A DNA stretch of 64,000 nt from an uncultured Roseobacter sp. (GCA_947488305.1 CANKZM010000009.1:1-64000); one strand, 5' to 3'. Shown: positions 29,564 through 39,184, counted from the stretch's first letter. The notes: generated by a model not told the origin, from the letters alone. Made by a program: numbers and translations.

Positions 29564-29955
29564 CTCTAATGTGTGCCTAAACGGTAGCTCATCCTCGCCG
29601 CGGCGGGGGCATTTGCTCTTATGCCGACTTCGAAAAATCCATTTGGCTGCCAATATCGCGATGGAAATAGATGACAAAATTGTGTGCGTTCAAGACCGAC
29701 GCAAGGTAGGACCCGTCTCGCCGCGTCGCCATGCGGCGGCATAGTCCGCCGATCGTGAGTTCGATCTTGCCCTAATGGCGCGCGCACAGCGAATGACCGC
29801 AATGCGGGCTGCGACTGCAGCATCAAGAACGTCTGCCGGGTGTCCGCTTAGGGCCGCTTTCAAAAAGGGACCCTTACTGCGCGCTGCGATCATCTTACCG
29901 CGTCCTTTTGCGGAACCGGTGCGCACCTGCCTTGCCTATGCCGGTGGCATTGGGA
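29564..29955. other. Gap carrying repeat copy 3
   Basis: About 390 bases between converging genes. It contains one copy of the dispersed repeat (29787-29825). No gene is supported; short frames lack motifs. Confidence 0.4.
29787..29825 (+). repeat. Short intergenic repeat, copy 3
   Basis: CAGCGAATGACCGCAATGCG followed by GGCTGCGACTGCAGCATC. It is the best match to copy 2 (34 of 38 positions) and includes an inverted CCGCA/TGCGG core. Confidence 0.6.
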
Positions 29956-30909
29956 TCAGAGTTTCCACTCGAATCTGACCGCCTTTTCACTCACGTCCCA
30001 AAGCCGCGTCATGACGGCCTTGTCATGGGCATGTACGTTCAGTGTGCCTTTGCCGACCGGGCCGACGGCCTCCATTCGGCCCGTCGGACCGTAAAGTGCC
30101 CTTTGCTCAGTTAGGGCCTCTTCGGTCGCGCACATGACCTCTGGGTATGAGCCTTGTTCCGCAGTCTGGACCATCGGTGTTTTGGTCATCAACCACCAGA
30201 TGAAACGCATCGTGCGGCTGCCGCTTGTTGTGATGAGGGATGTCGCCGATGAGCCTGGATGACACACGTAAACCTCTACGTCCTTGCGCCGCGCAGCGGC
30301 CAAACGGTCCTGCAGCTCGTAAGCAAACATCATCTGCGCCAGCTTGCTCTGCGAATAGGCGGTGTTCGCTCCGTAGCCCTCATCCCAGTTCACGTCGTCG
30401 AACTTGATGGCCTTGAGACCCATGTTGTAGCCGAGGCTGGCGACGACCACGATCCGGCCTTTGCTTTCCGCGATGCGGTCAAAGAGCAGACCATTGAGCA
30501 AAAAATGTCCGTAGTGGTTGGTGCCAAGCTGGCTTTCGAACCCGTCGACAGTCAGCTTGCGCGTAGGCACCTGCGCGATGGCCGCGTTGTTGATCAGCGC
30601 GTCGATCCGAGGCACCTTCTTCAGAACTTCTTCGGCAGCCTCGCGCACGCTGTCCAAAACGGAAAGGTCCGTGCGGATGAAGCTCACGTCGGCCTGTCCG
30701 CCGAATTCCTGTTTCAGGTCAGCGATTGCCGCCTTGGATTTCTCCGCCGAGCGGTTCAGCATCACCACCTTGGCGTTCTTCTTCAGCAAGATACGCGCGG
30801 CTTGAAAGCCTGCGCCAGCGTTGGCGCCAGTGATGATGTAGGTTTTGCCTGACTGGTTGCCGAGGCGCTCGGGTGTCCAGCCTTTGGGTCCGAATGTCGT
30901 ATCTGCCAT
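29956..30909 (-). CDS. Short-chain dehydrogenase/reductase
   Basis: 317 residues from ATG at 30909 with GGAGACAG upstream. The cofactor motif TGANAGAG is at about residues 26-33, NNAAIAQVP is the NNAG-equivalent, and the catalytic Tyr-Lys pair is in YSQSKLAQMM. The extended C-terminal part resembles retinol-dehydrogenase/WW-oxidoreductase-like SDRs. It diverges from the AraC regulator at 31071, with about 160 bases between starts, so it is probably that regulator's target. Substrate unknown. Confidence 0.92.
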   Translation of the reverse strand: MADTTFGPKGWTPERLGNQSGKTYIITGANAGAGFQAARILLKKNAKVVMLNRSAEKSKAAIADLKQEFGGQADVSFIRTDLSVLDSVREAAEEVLKKVPRIDALINNAAIAQVPTRKLTVDGFESQLGTNHYGHFLLNGLLFDRIAESKGRIVVVASLGYNMGLKAIKFDDVNWDEGYGANTAYSQSKLAQMMFAYELQDRLAAARRKDVEVYVCHPGSSATSLITTSGSRTMRFIWWLMTKTPMVQTAEQGSYPEVMCATEEALTEQRALYGPTGRMEAVGPVGKGTLNVHAHDKAVMTRLWDVSEKAVRFEWKL

Positions 30910-31070
30910 TTTCTGTCTCCAGCCAGCCCAAACTGGCGGTTTGAGGTGTTGTCGCTTAAAGGCACAGATAGAACTTAGCTGGACGCGCAAACAGGCGATA
31001 TCCTCTCGATTACTTGCCCAATCGTCTCAACGCCGTTGCAAAGATGAAAGTCCTCTGCCAGCTAGAGTGC

Positions 31071-31961
31071 ATGAGCAAAGATCAAATCAAGAATCTTATC
31101 GAGCGCCGTCTGCCAGAGGCAGGCCTCGTCGACACCGCGTTAAAGGGCGTCCAGCTTTTCCGGGTGACCGAGGCCATGCCATGCGTGCCTGCCGTCTACG
31201 AGCCCACGGTGGTAGCTATTCTCAGTGGCACCAAAGAAGCTGTTCTGGACGGTGAGCACCACGTCTATGGCAGGGAAAAATACCTGCTGTGCCCCATGAC
31301 TCTACCGGTGGAGGCGGGCACGCCATTGGCTTCCAAGGACGATCCTCTGCTCGGCGTGGTGATCGCGCTGGAGCCACGGATGATGCGCGAGCTCACCATG
31401 GAGATCGAGACCGCTGCCGGCGGCAAAAGACAATCGCGGGGTGGCGCGCCATCGGCCTTGGCTTTGGCTTCCTGGGATGGTGGTTTCACGCAGGCATTGC
31501 TGCGGCTTCTCGATCTGCTCGACGATCCAATTGATCTGGAGGTGCTTGGGCAGGGGCGACTGCGCGAGTTGTATTATGCGGTGCTCATGGGCGAGGCTGG
31601 GACCGCTGCAAGACGGGCCTTTGGCGTCGGCAATGAAATCGCGCGCACCATCGACTACCTCTCGACCCACCTGAACGAACAGGTCACCATCGACGACATG
31701 GCCGACCATGTCGGAATGAGCCGTGCGGTTTTCCATCGACGGTTCAAGGAAGCCACGACAATGTCCCCAATCCAGTTCGTGAAATCTATGCGGCTGAACA
31801 ATGCCGCGATGAAGATTGCGGAAGGGAAGACCGTGTCGGAGGCGGCGTGGGACGTAGGCTATCAAAGCTCGTCTCAGTTCAGCCGCGAGTTCAAGCGGAT
31901 GTACGGCCAGTCACCCCGGCAATGGAGCAACGCGGCGCACGTGCCAGAACGACTGAACTAG
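31071..31961 (+). CDS. AraC-family transcriptional regulator
   Basis: 296 residues from ATG at 31071; ATG at 31044 is also in frame. The N-terminal domain has the AraC_N cupin pattern (AVYEPTVVAILSGTKEAVLD, REKYLLCPMTLPVEAGTPL). The C-terminal pair of HTHs is at about 205-296 (ISTHLNEQVTIDDMADHVG-like, MSRAVFHRRFKEATTMSPIQ, DVGYQSSSQFSREFKRMYG). It lies divergent to an SDR gene, a common arrangement for local control of an oxidoreductase. Confidence 0.93.
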   Translation: MSKDQIKNLIERRLPEAGLVDTALKGVQLFRVTEAMPCVPAVYEPTVVAILSGTKEAVLDGEHHVYGREKYLLCPMTLPVEAGTPLASKDDPLLGVVIALEPRMMRELTMEIETAAGGKRQSRGGAPSALALASWDGGFTQALLRLLDLLDDPIDLEVLGQGRLRELYYAVLMGEAGTAARRAFGVGNEIARTIDYLSTHLNEQVTIDDMADHVGMSRAVFHRRFKEATTMSPIQFVKSMRLNNAAMKIAEGKTVSEAAWDVGYQSSSQFSREFKRMYGQSPRQWSNAAHVPERLN

Positions 31962-32054
31962 GGTGCACCCGTCAGCTTTCGCTTACGGAGAATGTCCAGT
32001 TTGGGCTGCCTGTCGTCATTGAGCCGAGACGCAGAAAAGTTCCGGAAAGAGCCC

Positions 32055-32465
32055 TTACCGTACGTCTTTTCGCTTTCTGATTGCTACGCGTTCCGACCAA
32101 CCACAAATCGCTATTGCCACAAGACACCACATCACCAGCGCACCGACCGAAAGTAGGTAAATGGGTATCGACAAATTTGCGATGGTGACCGGAATCAACG
32201 AGCAGCGGGTAAAGCCCTTCAAATTACTACCGTCACAAAGGGCTTCTGCTGAATACATGAACAAGAACAGTAAGATTACTACCAAAACGACAATTTTCGC
32301 GGTAATTCTCATAAGGTACTTCACGCGGGGTACCGTTGAAAAGATTGCCCAAAACACCGCTACCATCGCTGGCAAAACATGCACTGCAAATGCAGCGATT
32401 TTTGGCAACACGTCACCCAATTGAACTCGATCCTCGCTGCATTCCGATGCACATATTCGAACCAA
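32055..32465 (-). CDS. Small membrane protein, hypothetical
   Basis: Up to 136 residues from TTG at 32465; a later start is likely, since no ATG occurs before residue 33. Three hydrophobic segments are evident (VLPAMVAVFWAIF, AKIVVLVVILLFLFMY, IPIYLLSVGALVMWCLVAIA), with a Cys-containing loop between the second and third. The end is basic (RVAIRKRKDVR). No family is recognised. Upstream and downstream genes face other directions, so context gives no clue. Confidence 0.45.
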   Translation of the reverse strand: MVRICASECSEDRVQLGDVLPKIAAFAVHVLPAMVAVFWAIFSTVPRVKYLMRITAKIVVLVVILLFLFMYSAEALCDGSNLKGFTRCSLIPVTIANLSIPIYLLSVGALVMWCLVAIAICGWSERVAIRKRKDVR

Positions 32466-33087
32466 TTATCCGTTTGATCAAGGTCTGCTTCGTCCCGCAA
32501 TTCGGGCATTCGAGTTTTGTGTGGTGAATGACGGCTGTGGGCTCGATGCCGTCCTTTGCCTAAATAAGCATGAAGGTCCGCTGTGCGGTAATGAATCGCG
32601 GCTCTCCATGGTGCCGGTAATGTCTGCTTTTGGCAGTTCTTGTCAAAGGTTGTTGATAGTGTTGTAGTACGAGATTTAGTTTTCAAATAGCAAAGTGAGA
32701 AGTCGATACATGCCGCCCAAAGCCGCAAGTTGATTGGACTTCGGCTTGAAACTGCTTCGGTCGCGGGTCCACCTCGAAGTGCTATGTGCCATGCGAGTCG
32801 AAAGCTCTACTTCAAGAAGGCTTGACCAACAGATGCCTAACATGACGTGGTATTTTGTGTGGTATTAGATAAAGGCGAATTAAAAACACAAATAAAAATC
32901 AAATGATTATGAGATATAATCGGAGGACTTCGTCTCCGCCATTTAACGGCGCGATTGGCGTATCGCTTCCTCAAGTTACCAATCAATCTTCGTTAACCTG
33001 ATGGGAGGCGGTGTTTTTTCGTGATCGGAAGACACTTGACCTTCAGAGATTCCGTGAACAGCGACCGCACACCAAAGGAAAAATGGG
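32466..33087. other. Gap with no supported gene
   Basis: About 620 bases, AT-rich around 32870-32920. No gene, RNA or hairpin followed by a T-run stood out. Confidence 0.35.
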
Positions 33088-34728
33088 TCAGAATCCAGAC
33101 AGGATGATTGACGCAGCGCTGGCGTTTGATGTTGTACCGGTAGCCTGTGTCGATCGGGTCAGAAGATAACTTTGCCGAAGATCATCGATGAGTTCCGGAT
33201 CCAGAAAATCCGCTACTGTACTGGTGCCAAAGAACTGCTCTGAGCGGTCTTTCAATTCTGACAATTGCTGATCAATGTCGATACTGCCAAAGCTGGAAGG
33301 CAATCGAAATGCTCCTTCGAAGGCCTGTCGCAATGGCGGCGAAGACATGACGGAAAACCATTGAGCGTCGTTGCTCGACGCATTTTTTACGACCTGACCT
33401 AGCTCGCGCTCTAGTGACAAGGCGACGCGCATGTCAGGTTCCACTTCACCAACCCTGATTTCGAATTGGCGATCCAGGTAATTGCGTACCACCTGATCTA
33501 GAAAACCCTCAGGATAGGTTCGTGATGTCTCAACCGGTTCAACAGTAAACAGATTTGACAATGTCTTGTATTGCGGGTCAGGGAACTGGTTCGCAAATGA
33601 ACTTGGATCGTCGAGATCTGAGGATAATACCCGACTAGCCAAACCACGCCCCGCGAAAGTGTTGGGCAGGCCAAGCAGGTCAAATGCAACCTCCCGTAAC
33701 GGAACACTGCGCAATAGGTCATCCGGCGATTGCAAAGGATCGGTTTCGTCAGCAAAGGCGGTCAAGAAGGTTTCAAGTTTGCCTGTCTGGAATACAGGAG
33801 CGCCCTCATCATCAAGAACCGGGTTGTCACTTTCATCCAAAACTGGTGTCGCGAAATTGAACGCAGCCGCCAGCAAGGCAAAACGTGGATCGTCCAGCGT
33901 GTTCGCAAAAGACTCGCTGTCGTTAAGGTCAGAATTTAGCACATCTTCAAAGAACTGATCGGTGTAGATGTCATCCAGGCCGAATAAATTGAGAGCGCCT
34001 TCGAATAACTCTGGTTGTGCCATCAGGTCTTCGGCAGATGTCAGATTAGCCAATTCCGGTCCAAAAAGGTCAATCAGGTCTGCAACTGGCGTTTTCTGTT
34101 CGGCCTGCTCAAGGTCTTTCCGAAAGAAGTCAAACGTAGCGGCAAATTCGATTAGCTTTTCATCACCCATCTTGTTGGCAAACGATGAGGGATCGCTCAG
34201 ATCCGACTCCAACACCTGCTTTAAAAAATACGTGTTCTGCAAATTGTCTTCGAGATCGAAACGTTCAAGCGATGCCCTGAGCAGCGAGGTGTCAGCCAAC
34301 AGATCGTCGGCGCCTTCGAGTGACTCCAGTTGAGCAATGAGGGCGTCACTGGTCCGTTCGTTAGGTAAACGCGGGCCATCCGGGCCTGAGAAGTTGAAAG
34401 CCTGCGCCAGCGACAGGTATCGTTTGTCCGTGAGGCGGTTTGCAAGAGACTGGGTATCGCTCAGATCGGATTCCAGGATCTTTTTGATGAATGCACGGTT
34501 GTTGAGATCCTCATCCAGTCCAAACGCGCCAAGTGCAACTTTCAGCAACGTTCGATCCGCCATCAAATCGTCCGCAGTTTGAACATCTTGCAGCTTCTCT
34601 GCAGCCAGCCCCACTTCCCGCGAATTCAAGGGATCTCGATCAAAAATGGCCTGTTGCTGGTCACGCGTTCTGCTCAGGTAATTGTAACCTGAAAGTCCGG
34701 ACCCCAATGTGATTGGCAAGAATGACAT
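33088..34728 (-). CDS. DUF1217 protein with four repeats
   Basis: 546 residues from ATG at 34728 (MSFLPITLGSGLSGYNYLSR); the frame extends upstream to 34830, but the extra residues are not coding-like. At least four units of about 90 residues share the pattern F-x-L, LxSDLxDxxSfAN and a D-x-[RK]-[YF]-x-x-[FL]AxxFxF end: LESDLSDTQSLANRLTDKRY, LESDLSDPSSFANKMGDEKL, LNSDLNDSESFANTLDDPRF and LSSDLDDPSSFANQFPDPQY. DUF1217 proteins of Rhodobacterales are usually found near flagellar genes. No flagellar gene is seen here, so its link to motility is uncertain. Confidence 0.85.
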   Translation of the reverse strand: MSFLPITLGSGLSGYNYLSRTRDQQQAIFDRDPLNSREVGLAAEKLQDVQTADDLMADRTLLKVALGAFGLDEDLNNRAFIKKILESDLSDTQSLANRLTDKRYLSLAQAFNFSGPDGPRLPNERTSDALIAQLESLEGADDLLADTSLLRASLERFDLEDNLQNTYFLKQVLESDLSDPSSFANKMGDEKLIEFAATFDFFRKDLEQAEQKTPVADLIDLFGPELANLTSAEDLMAQPELFEGALNLFGLDDIYTDQFFEDVLNSDLNDSESFANTLDDPRFALLAAAFNFATPVLDESDNPVLDDEGAPVFQTGKLETFLTAFADETDPLQSPDDLLRSVPLREVAFDLLGLPNTFAGRGLASRVLSSDLDDPSSFANQFPDPQYKTLSNLFTVEPVETSRTYPEGFLDQVVRNYLDRQFEIRVGEVEPDMRVALSLERELGQVVKNASSNDAQWFSVMSSPPLRQAFEGAFRLPSSFGSIDIDQQLSELKDRSEQFFGTSTVADFLDPELIDDLRQSYLLTRSTQATGTTSNASAASIILSGF

Positions 34729-34919
34729 ATCTGCTCCACAAACAACCAAAATTCGGGCGCAGATCGAAACGCACTGCGCACTATAACAGTCGACATTTTG
34801 GTAGACTGTTTCAGACAACAGGTAGCGCAAAGGAAGTAAAGAAATCTTAAGGTTTCAGAACTCGGCGTACGAAAAGAACATCAACTTTAGTTCAATTTTC
34901 TGACGTGCTCGATAGACGG

Positions 34920-35813
34920 TCAATACGTGAGTAAAAGCCTGTCCAGAACGTGCTCATGTTCAAGCGTTTGTCCGCCCATTTGAAAACACCGTAAGAGGGA
35001 GCGACCGGCGTTTACCTGATATTCCCGTTCAAACAGGCCAGATGGGATATCAATATCGCAAAAATGCCGTCCGGATTTTTTGCTGCCATCAATGCTGAGT
35101 GCAACTCGGACACCGCGCGACTTACAGTCTTTGATCGCCGCGAACAAATCCACCAAAACGAAATTCTGCGCGCCATAAAGTATCGTTTGAGTATCAGAGT
35201 AGGGCGGGTCACAATACACCATATCCCCGACCTGTGCCCGTGCCATCGTCTCGGTGTAATCGGCAAGTTGAAATTGAGCCCCGCGCATGCGGTCAGCCCA
35301 CATATCGACACGGCGGGCGAAAGCGGCGGGAGAGATCGGCGGATGTGCACCGCAAGGCGTGGACATGTAACCGTCTTTCTTCCGAAATCTCACGACACCA
35401 CCATAACAGGACCGGCATAGGAACAGAAAGTCCGCGCCATTCGGCTGAGCGTTGTAGGATGTCTTGATTTGCTCATAGACTGCGACGCGATCAGCAGTAT
35501 CGAAGGCGGCAAAACGGCTCTCATACCAGTGCTTCAGCTGGTCAGGGTTCGACTTGAGTGTTTCCCAGATTTCCATCAATGGCGGAAAGACATCTGCTCC
35601 GATGGCGCGCTCAGGCGCAAGTGTCGCCATCACCGCACCGGAGCCAAGAAATGGCTCGATATAGGTGCCCATATCATATGGGAAATACGAGATGATCTCG
35701 TGAGCAAACTTCTGTTTATTTCCCACCCATTTCAGCAACTGGGTCTTGAATGGCGCAGCGGTGAGGGAGGCCGGCGCATCTTCCGCTTGTCGTATAACGT
35801 CTTGCGCGTCCAC
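34920..35813 (-). CDS. Dam-type adenine-N6 DNA methyltransferase
   Basis: 297 residues. Motif I is FLGSGAVMATL, the SAM-binding start is KTQLLKWVGNKQKFAHEII, and motif IV is DPPYSDTQT, the DPPY catalytic motif of the D12/Dam class. Central GYMSTPCGAHPP resembles the target-recognition region. It methylates adenine in a short target, perhaps GATC-like, which cannot be read from sequence. No restriction endonuclease is adjacent, so it is an orphan methylase, either regulatory or a phage/island relic. Confidence 0.92.
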   Translation of the reverse strand: MDAQDVIRQAEDAPASLTAAPFKTQLLKWVGNKQKFAHEIISYFPYDMGTYIEPFLGSGAVMATLAPERAIGADVFPPLMEIWETLKSNPDQLKHWYESRFAAFDTADRVAVYEQIKTSYNAQPNGADFLFLCRSCYGGVVRFRKKDGYMSTPCGAHPPISPAAFARRVDMWADRMRGAQFQLADYTETMARAQVGDMVYCDPPYSDTQTILYGAQNFVLVDLFAAIKDCKSRGVRVALSIDGSKKSGRHFCDIDIPSGLFEREYQVNAGRSLLRCFQMGGQTLEHEHVLDRLLLTY

Positions 35814-36089
35814 GGCGAATTGTCCTCAACCCTCTGATTTCAAAATGGTGAAGCCGCAGAAGTGGCGCAATTGTGATCGAATGACAAGCTTTCACCCGCC
35901 AGACCAGCACCACAGTACTGATTTTCGGCACTGGCAAGTCGCATTCTCATTTTCGCGTTCAAGTTTTCCAATGGACGGGCCGGACCCATAAACGAGCACC
36001 CAGAGCCATTGCGGTTCCCCTTCCCATGGAAGTAAGCTGCGCGAACTGCCTGGACACAGAATAGCAAAAGTCATCGTTGGTATTGTTCC

Positions 36090-37124
36090 ATGAAAATAGA
36101 CAGCGTGCATTTTGACGTTACAGACCTTTGCAACGCAGGGTGCCCGCAATGTGCACGTACGGTAGCATCTGGATGTCTTCCACGATCTTGGCTGAAGCAA
36201 ACCGCAATGACACTGTCGGACTTCAAGAGGTTCAGCCCGCCCGAGTTGCTCCGCAATATCAAGATGGCTTATTTCTGCGGCAACTTTGGCGATCCGGCGG
36301 TCGTCCCTGACATGCAGGATATCTTGGACTGGTGTTGGCAGGTCAATCCGGATCTGGAGTTGAAGCTCTTCAGCAATTGTTCTGTTCGGTCGGTGAATTG
36401 GTGGCGTGATCTCGGCGAATTGACCAGCGATCGCAATTTTAGCCTGATCGCCGCAATCGACGGTGCCAGCCAGGAAACCAATCGGCGTTACCGCGTGCGC
36501 ACCGACTTCGATCGCATCATGGCAAACACCGCGGCATTTATCGGGGCAGGGGGCAATGCCGAGTGGCGCATGCTCGTCTTTCGGCACAATGAGCACGAAG
36601 TCGAAAATGCAAAACACATGGCAGCAGAACGCGGTTTTTCGTTATTTCGTGCTTATCCGTCCAATCGCTTCGGCAGCGCGAAGGCGTTTGAATACACCCA
36701 CAAAGATGAAGCGTTCACGCTGGAACCACCCACGGCCAAAATCCCGCCGAAGTCGTCGAATACCCATAGTCTTGTGGGCCAGAAGCCACCTGACACCGAA
36801 GTGATCATCGAGTGTGAAGCGCTGAGAACCTCTTCAGCCTTTGTCGACTTTTTGGGCTATCTCACGCCTTGCTGCCACATCGGACGAAGGCTCTACATGC
36901 GTGATCAAGGCGCTTTTGATGGTGCCGACGATTGGATGAGCGACTTGTTTGACACGTTCGATCCAAAGCTTTTGCATGTGGATACTGCTGGCTTCGACGC
37001 GGCAGATGCCGCGAATGACGCATTCTTTGTTCAATTGAAAGAGAAGTGGAAGACGCTTCAGCCACGGGTATGCCGAAACGTTTGTGGCAAAAGGCGAATT
37101 GCGTCTGACCCAGCAGAGAAATAG
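36090..37124 (+). CDS. Radical SAM protein with C-terminal Cys motif
   Basis: 344 residues. The radical SAM cluster motif C-x3-C-x2-C is CNAGCPQC at residues 14-21. AYFCGNFGDPAVVPDMQD follows as the glycine-rich SAM region. Extra cysteines at PCCHIG and CRNVC near the C terminus resemble a SPASM/twitch-type auxiliary Fe-S site. Such proteins often modify peptides or RNA or build cofactors. It converges on the asparagine-synthetase-like gene at 37226, with 101 bases between the stops. Substrate unknown. Confidence 0.8.
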   Translation: MKIDSVHFDVTDLCNAGCPQCARTVASGCLPRSWLKQTAMTLSDFKRFSPPELLRNIKMAYFCGNFGDPAVVPDMQDILDWCWQVNPDLELKLFSNCSVRSVNWWRDLGELTSDRNFSLIAAIDGASQETNRRYRVRTDFDRIMANTAAFIGAGGNAEWRMLVFRHNEHEVENAKHMAAERGFSLFRAYPSNRFGSAKAFEYTHKDEAFTLEPPTAKIPPKSSNTHSLVGQKPPDTEVIIECEALRTSSAFVDFLGYLTPCCHIGRRLYMRDQGAFDGADDWMSDLFDTFDPKLLHVDTAGFDAADAANDAFFVQLKEKWKTLQPRVCRNVCGKRRIASDPAEK

Positions 37125-37225
37125 CAGCATTCTTAGTTGAAGATCGCGTGTGTTGGGTATCGTCCGGTCACTTCAATAGAGGTCAGACGTTCGTTGGATG
37201 TCGTAAACCGACAGGGTGCGCCACC

Positions 37226-38884
37226 TTATTTTGATCTCTCGATCAGACGCAGAACGGTTTCGGCGAAGAGGATGTGGCACACTCTTCTGTAGTTGTGGCT
37301 GAGGGATCCTTCCGCGCGCGTTTCCATTTTTGCCAGAGAATAATCCTCCTCCGTAAATAGTCCGGAGGCTCGCGCACGTTCGGTCTGGTAAAAAAGCTCA
37401 GCCAGGTTGCGTTTTATGTTTTCGGGTCTCGCACTGAAACTCAGCTCAACTGAAAACAAGTCTGTTGTGGAAGGTTGGTAATTCTGAAGACTTCCAAAAA
37501 CACGGAATTGTTTCGGGGTAACCGTTGCGCCACCCTTGAATGGGCTGCGATCCAAAAGCGCACGGTCAAATGTCCGATCCTCGGTCTCAAACGGTTCTTC
37601 CAGGGTCCAGCCACCCGTTGCACTAAAAGCATCCGCAAATATCTTTTGAGGCGGATAGCCCTGCGCCAGATTCCACAAATCCAAGGCGACGAAGCGTCTT
37701 TGCATTAGCGGCGTGAGAATAAACGCAGCGCCGAGCGATCTGTACCAACTGCGACCGCAATGATGCCGGGACCGCGTCGCGCAATAATAGGCCCGCATTG
37801 CTGCGGGGTGTTTAGGATCTACGTCAAGATCACGGAATGTAGACAAGAATTCCTGACTTAGGATTGGACCGAAGCCTCTCTCTTCGGACGCCCTGTCAAT
37901 ATCTTTGCGGATAGCGTCAACCGACCCATTGAATTGACCATGTCCCAGATAAAAATCCCAGGACGTTGGTTGATCTCCCGTTACCCGGATTTCCGCATCG
38001 GCGTCCACATAGTGGCAATTCAATGGGTACATCGGCAAATACGTACCACCGCAACTGAGCATGTAAACGCGCAGCGCATCGGTGTCCGAAAGCGTTCGTT
38101 TGGGCTTCGCCGCTTGCGTGTTCAACGGTAGATCAAGCCTCTGACAGATGGACTGAGCGACACAAAAATCCTGCGTTTGGCCTTCAAAGCTGGTCACCTG
38201 CAATCGATCAATTACAGGCTGGTTGGCTAAAATAATACTCAGTGTCAGCCTGCTATCGTATCCGCCTGACAGATACAGGTTCAGCGGGCAGTTCAAATCT
38301 GCCATGGCGCGCGTCAGCCCGGCGCCGGTCTCTAGCATTTCGATCAGAGTATCCGAGTAGTTCATTCCCTCCTCGAAGGAAAACACGTCAAAAAACGATG
38401 CCGACTCTATCACCAACGCCAGAGTTTGCCTGGAAACTCTCAACTGTGAGGTGATCGGCACAATGGTGATCTCTTTGACCATCGTACGATGTGAGAGAAG
38501 TTGCTCGCCAATGTGCACGCCACGCTTGAGGTGAAAGGACACCACAGCCGGTTCGTAAAGATGCAGCTTGGTACGGCGACTTGCTTCCTCAGCCAGCAAA
38601 AGGAACGAGTTGGATACCGCCCAGTCATCCCCGTTTTGAAAGAGATAGAGTATTTCTTGACCTGTGACGTCGGTCTTAAAGATGATGCTCCCGTCGTTCT
38701 CAACAAAGACACCGCAAAACCGGCCCTCATCAGGCAAGCCTTGCCCACCCGCCTCCTTGAAGGCACGGAAACCCTCCGTCCCAACAATCACCGCGTCAGA
38801 GGTTACGCCGTAACCATACATCCGTGACTCAGTCAGGTTCTGGACAACGTCTCTCGTAAAAAGGAAGCAATTCTCGGGTAACAT
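37226..38884 (-). CDS. Asparagine-synthetase-like protein without glutaminase Cys
   Basis: 552 residues. The C-terminal synthetase domain has the ATP pyrophosphatase loop SGGYDS at residues 206-211. The N-terminal domain keeps the fold-like pattern (RFCGVFVENDGSIIFKTDVT) but starts MLPENCFLF, not Met-Cys, so the catalytic glutaminase Cys is missing. Members of this superfamily that lack it use ammonia or act as amide-forming ligases, for example beta-lactam synthetase and lasso-peptide cyclase. It converges on a radical SAM gene. The true substrate is unknown; a glycan- or peptide-modifying ligase is plausible. Confidence 0.72.
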   Translation of the reverse strand: MLPENCFLFTRDVVQNLTESRMYGYGVTSDAVIVGTEGFRAFKEAGGQGLPDEGRFCGVFVENDGSIIFKTDVTGQEILYLFQNGDDWAVSNSFLLLAEEASRRTKLHLYEPAVVSFHLKRGVHIGEQLLSHRTMVKEITIVPITSQLRVSRQTLALVIESASFFDVFSFEEGMNYSDTLIEMLETGAGLTRAMADLNCPLNLYLSGGYDSRLTLSIILANQPVIDRLQVTSFEGQTQDFCVAQSICQRLDLPLNTQAAKPKRTLSDTDALRVYMLSCGGTYLPMYPLNCHYVDADAEIRVTGDQPTSWDFYLGHGQFNGSVDAIRKDIDRASEERGFGPILSQEFLSTFRDLDVDPKHPAAMRAYYCATRSRHHCGRSWYRSLGAAFILTPLMQRRFVALDLWNLAQGYPPQKIFADAFSATGGWTLEEPFETEDRTFDRALLDRSPFKGGATVTPKQFRVFGSLQNYQPSTTDLFSVELSFSARPENIKRNLAELFYQTERARASGLFTEEDYSLAKMETRAEGSLSHNYRRVCHILFAETVLRLIERSK

Positions 38885-39008
38885 GTTTTGTTAAATCTCG
38901 ATCCTGTTTACGTATCATCCAAGCAGTTGGTTCGCGTAATGCATTTATCCTCAACAACTTGGGACGAAAGTCGCACGTTTTTTCCATAATTTCCAACTCG
39001 GCACACAT
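38829..39008 (-). other. Uncertain 59-codon frame upstream of the Asn-synthetase-like gene
   Basis: ATG at 39008 opens 59 codons ending with TGA at 38829-38831, overlapping the synthetase-like gene by 56 bases. An internal ATG at 38987 starts MEKTCDFRPKLLRINALREP, then TAWMIRKQDRD. The P-x-L spacing followed by Thr two residues before a possible core resembles lasso-peptide leaders. However, it has rare codons (AGG, ATA, AGA), no clear ribosome binding site and no known partner protease. It may be chance. The rest of 38885-39184 shows nothing else. Confidence 0.15.
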
Positions 39009-39184
39009 TAATCGGTCAATTTCCTTTGCCAGACGTCAAACAGAGCGGCCTTACATCGTACGCCCCGCGACCAATTGCTGATGGAAAAACGCAAGAAACG
39101 CACCCACTTGACACAGCTACAGCTTGTATCGAGGAGATGATTCCGTGCCGCCGGCGACGCGGTTGGATGTCTCTATTCTCTTGA

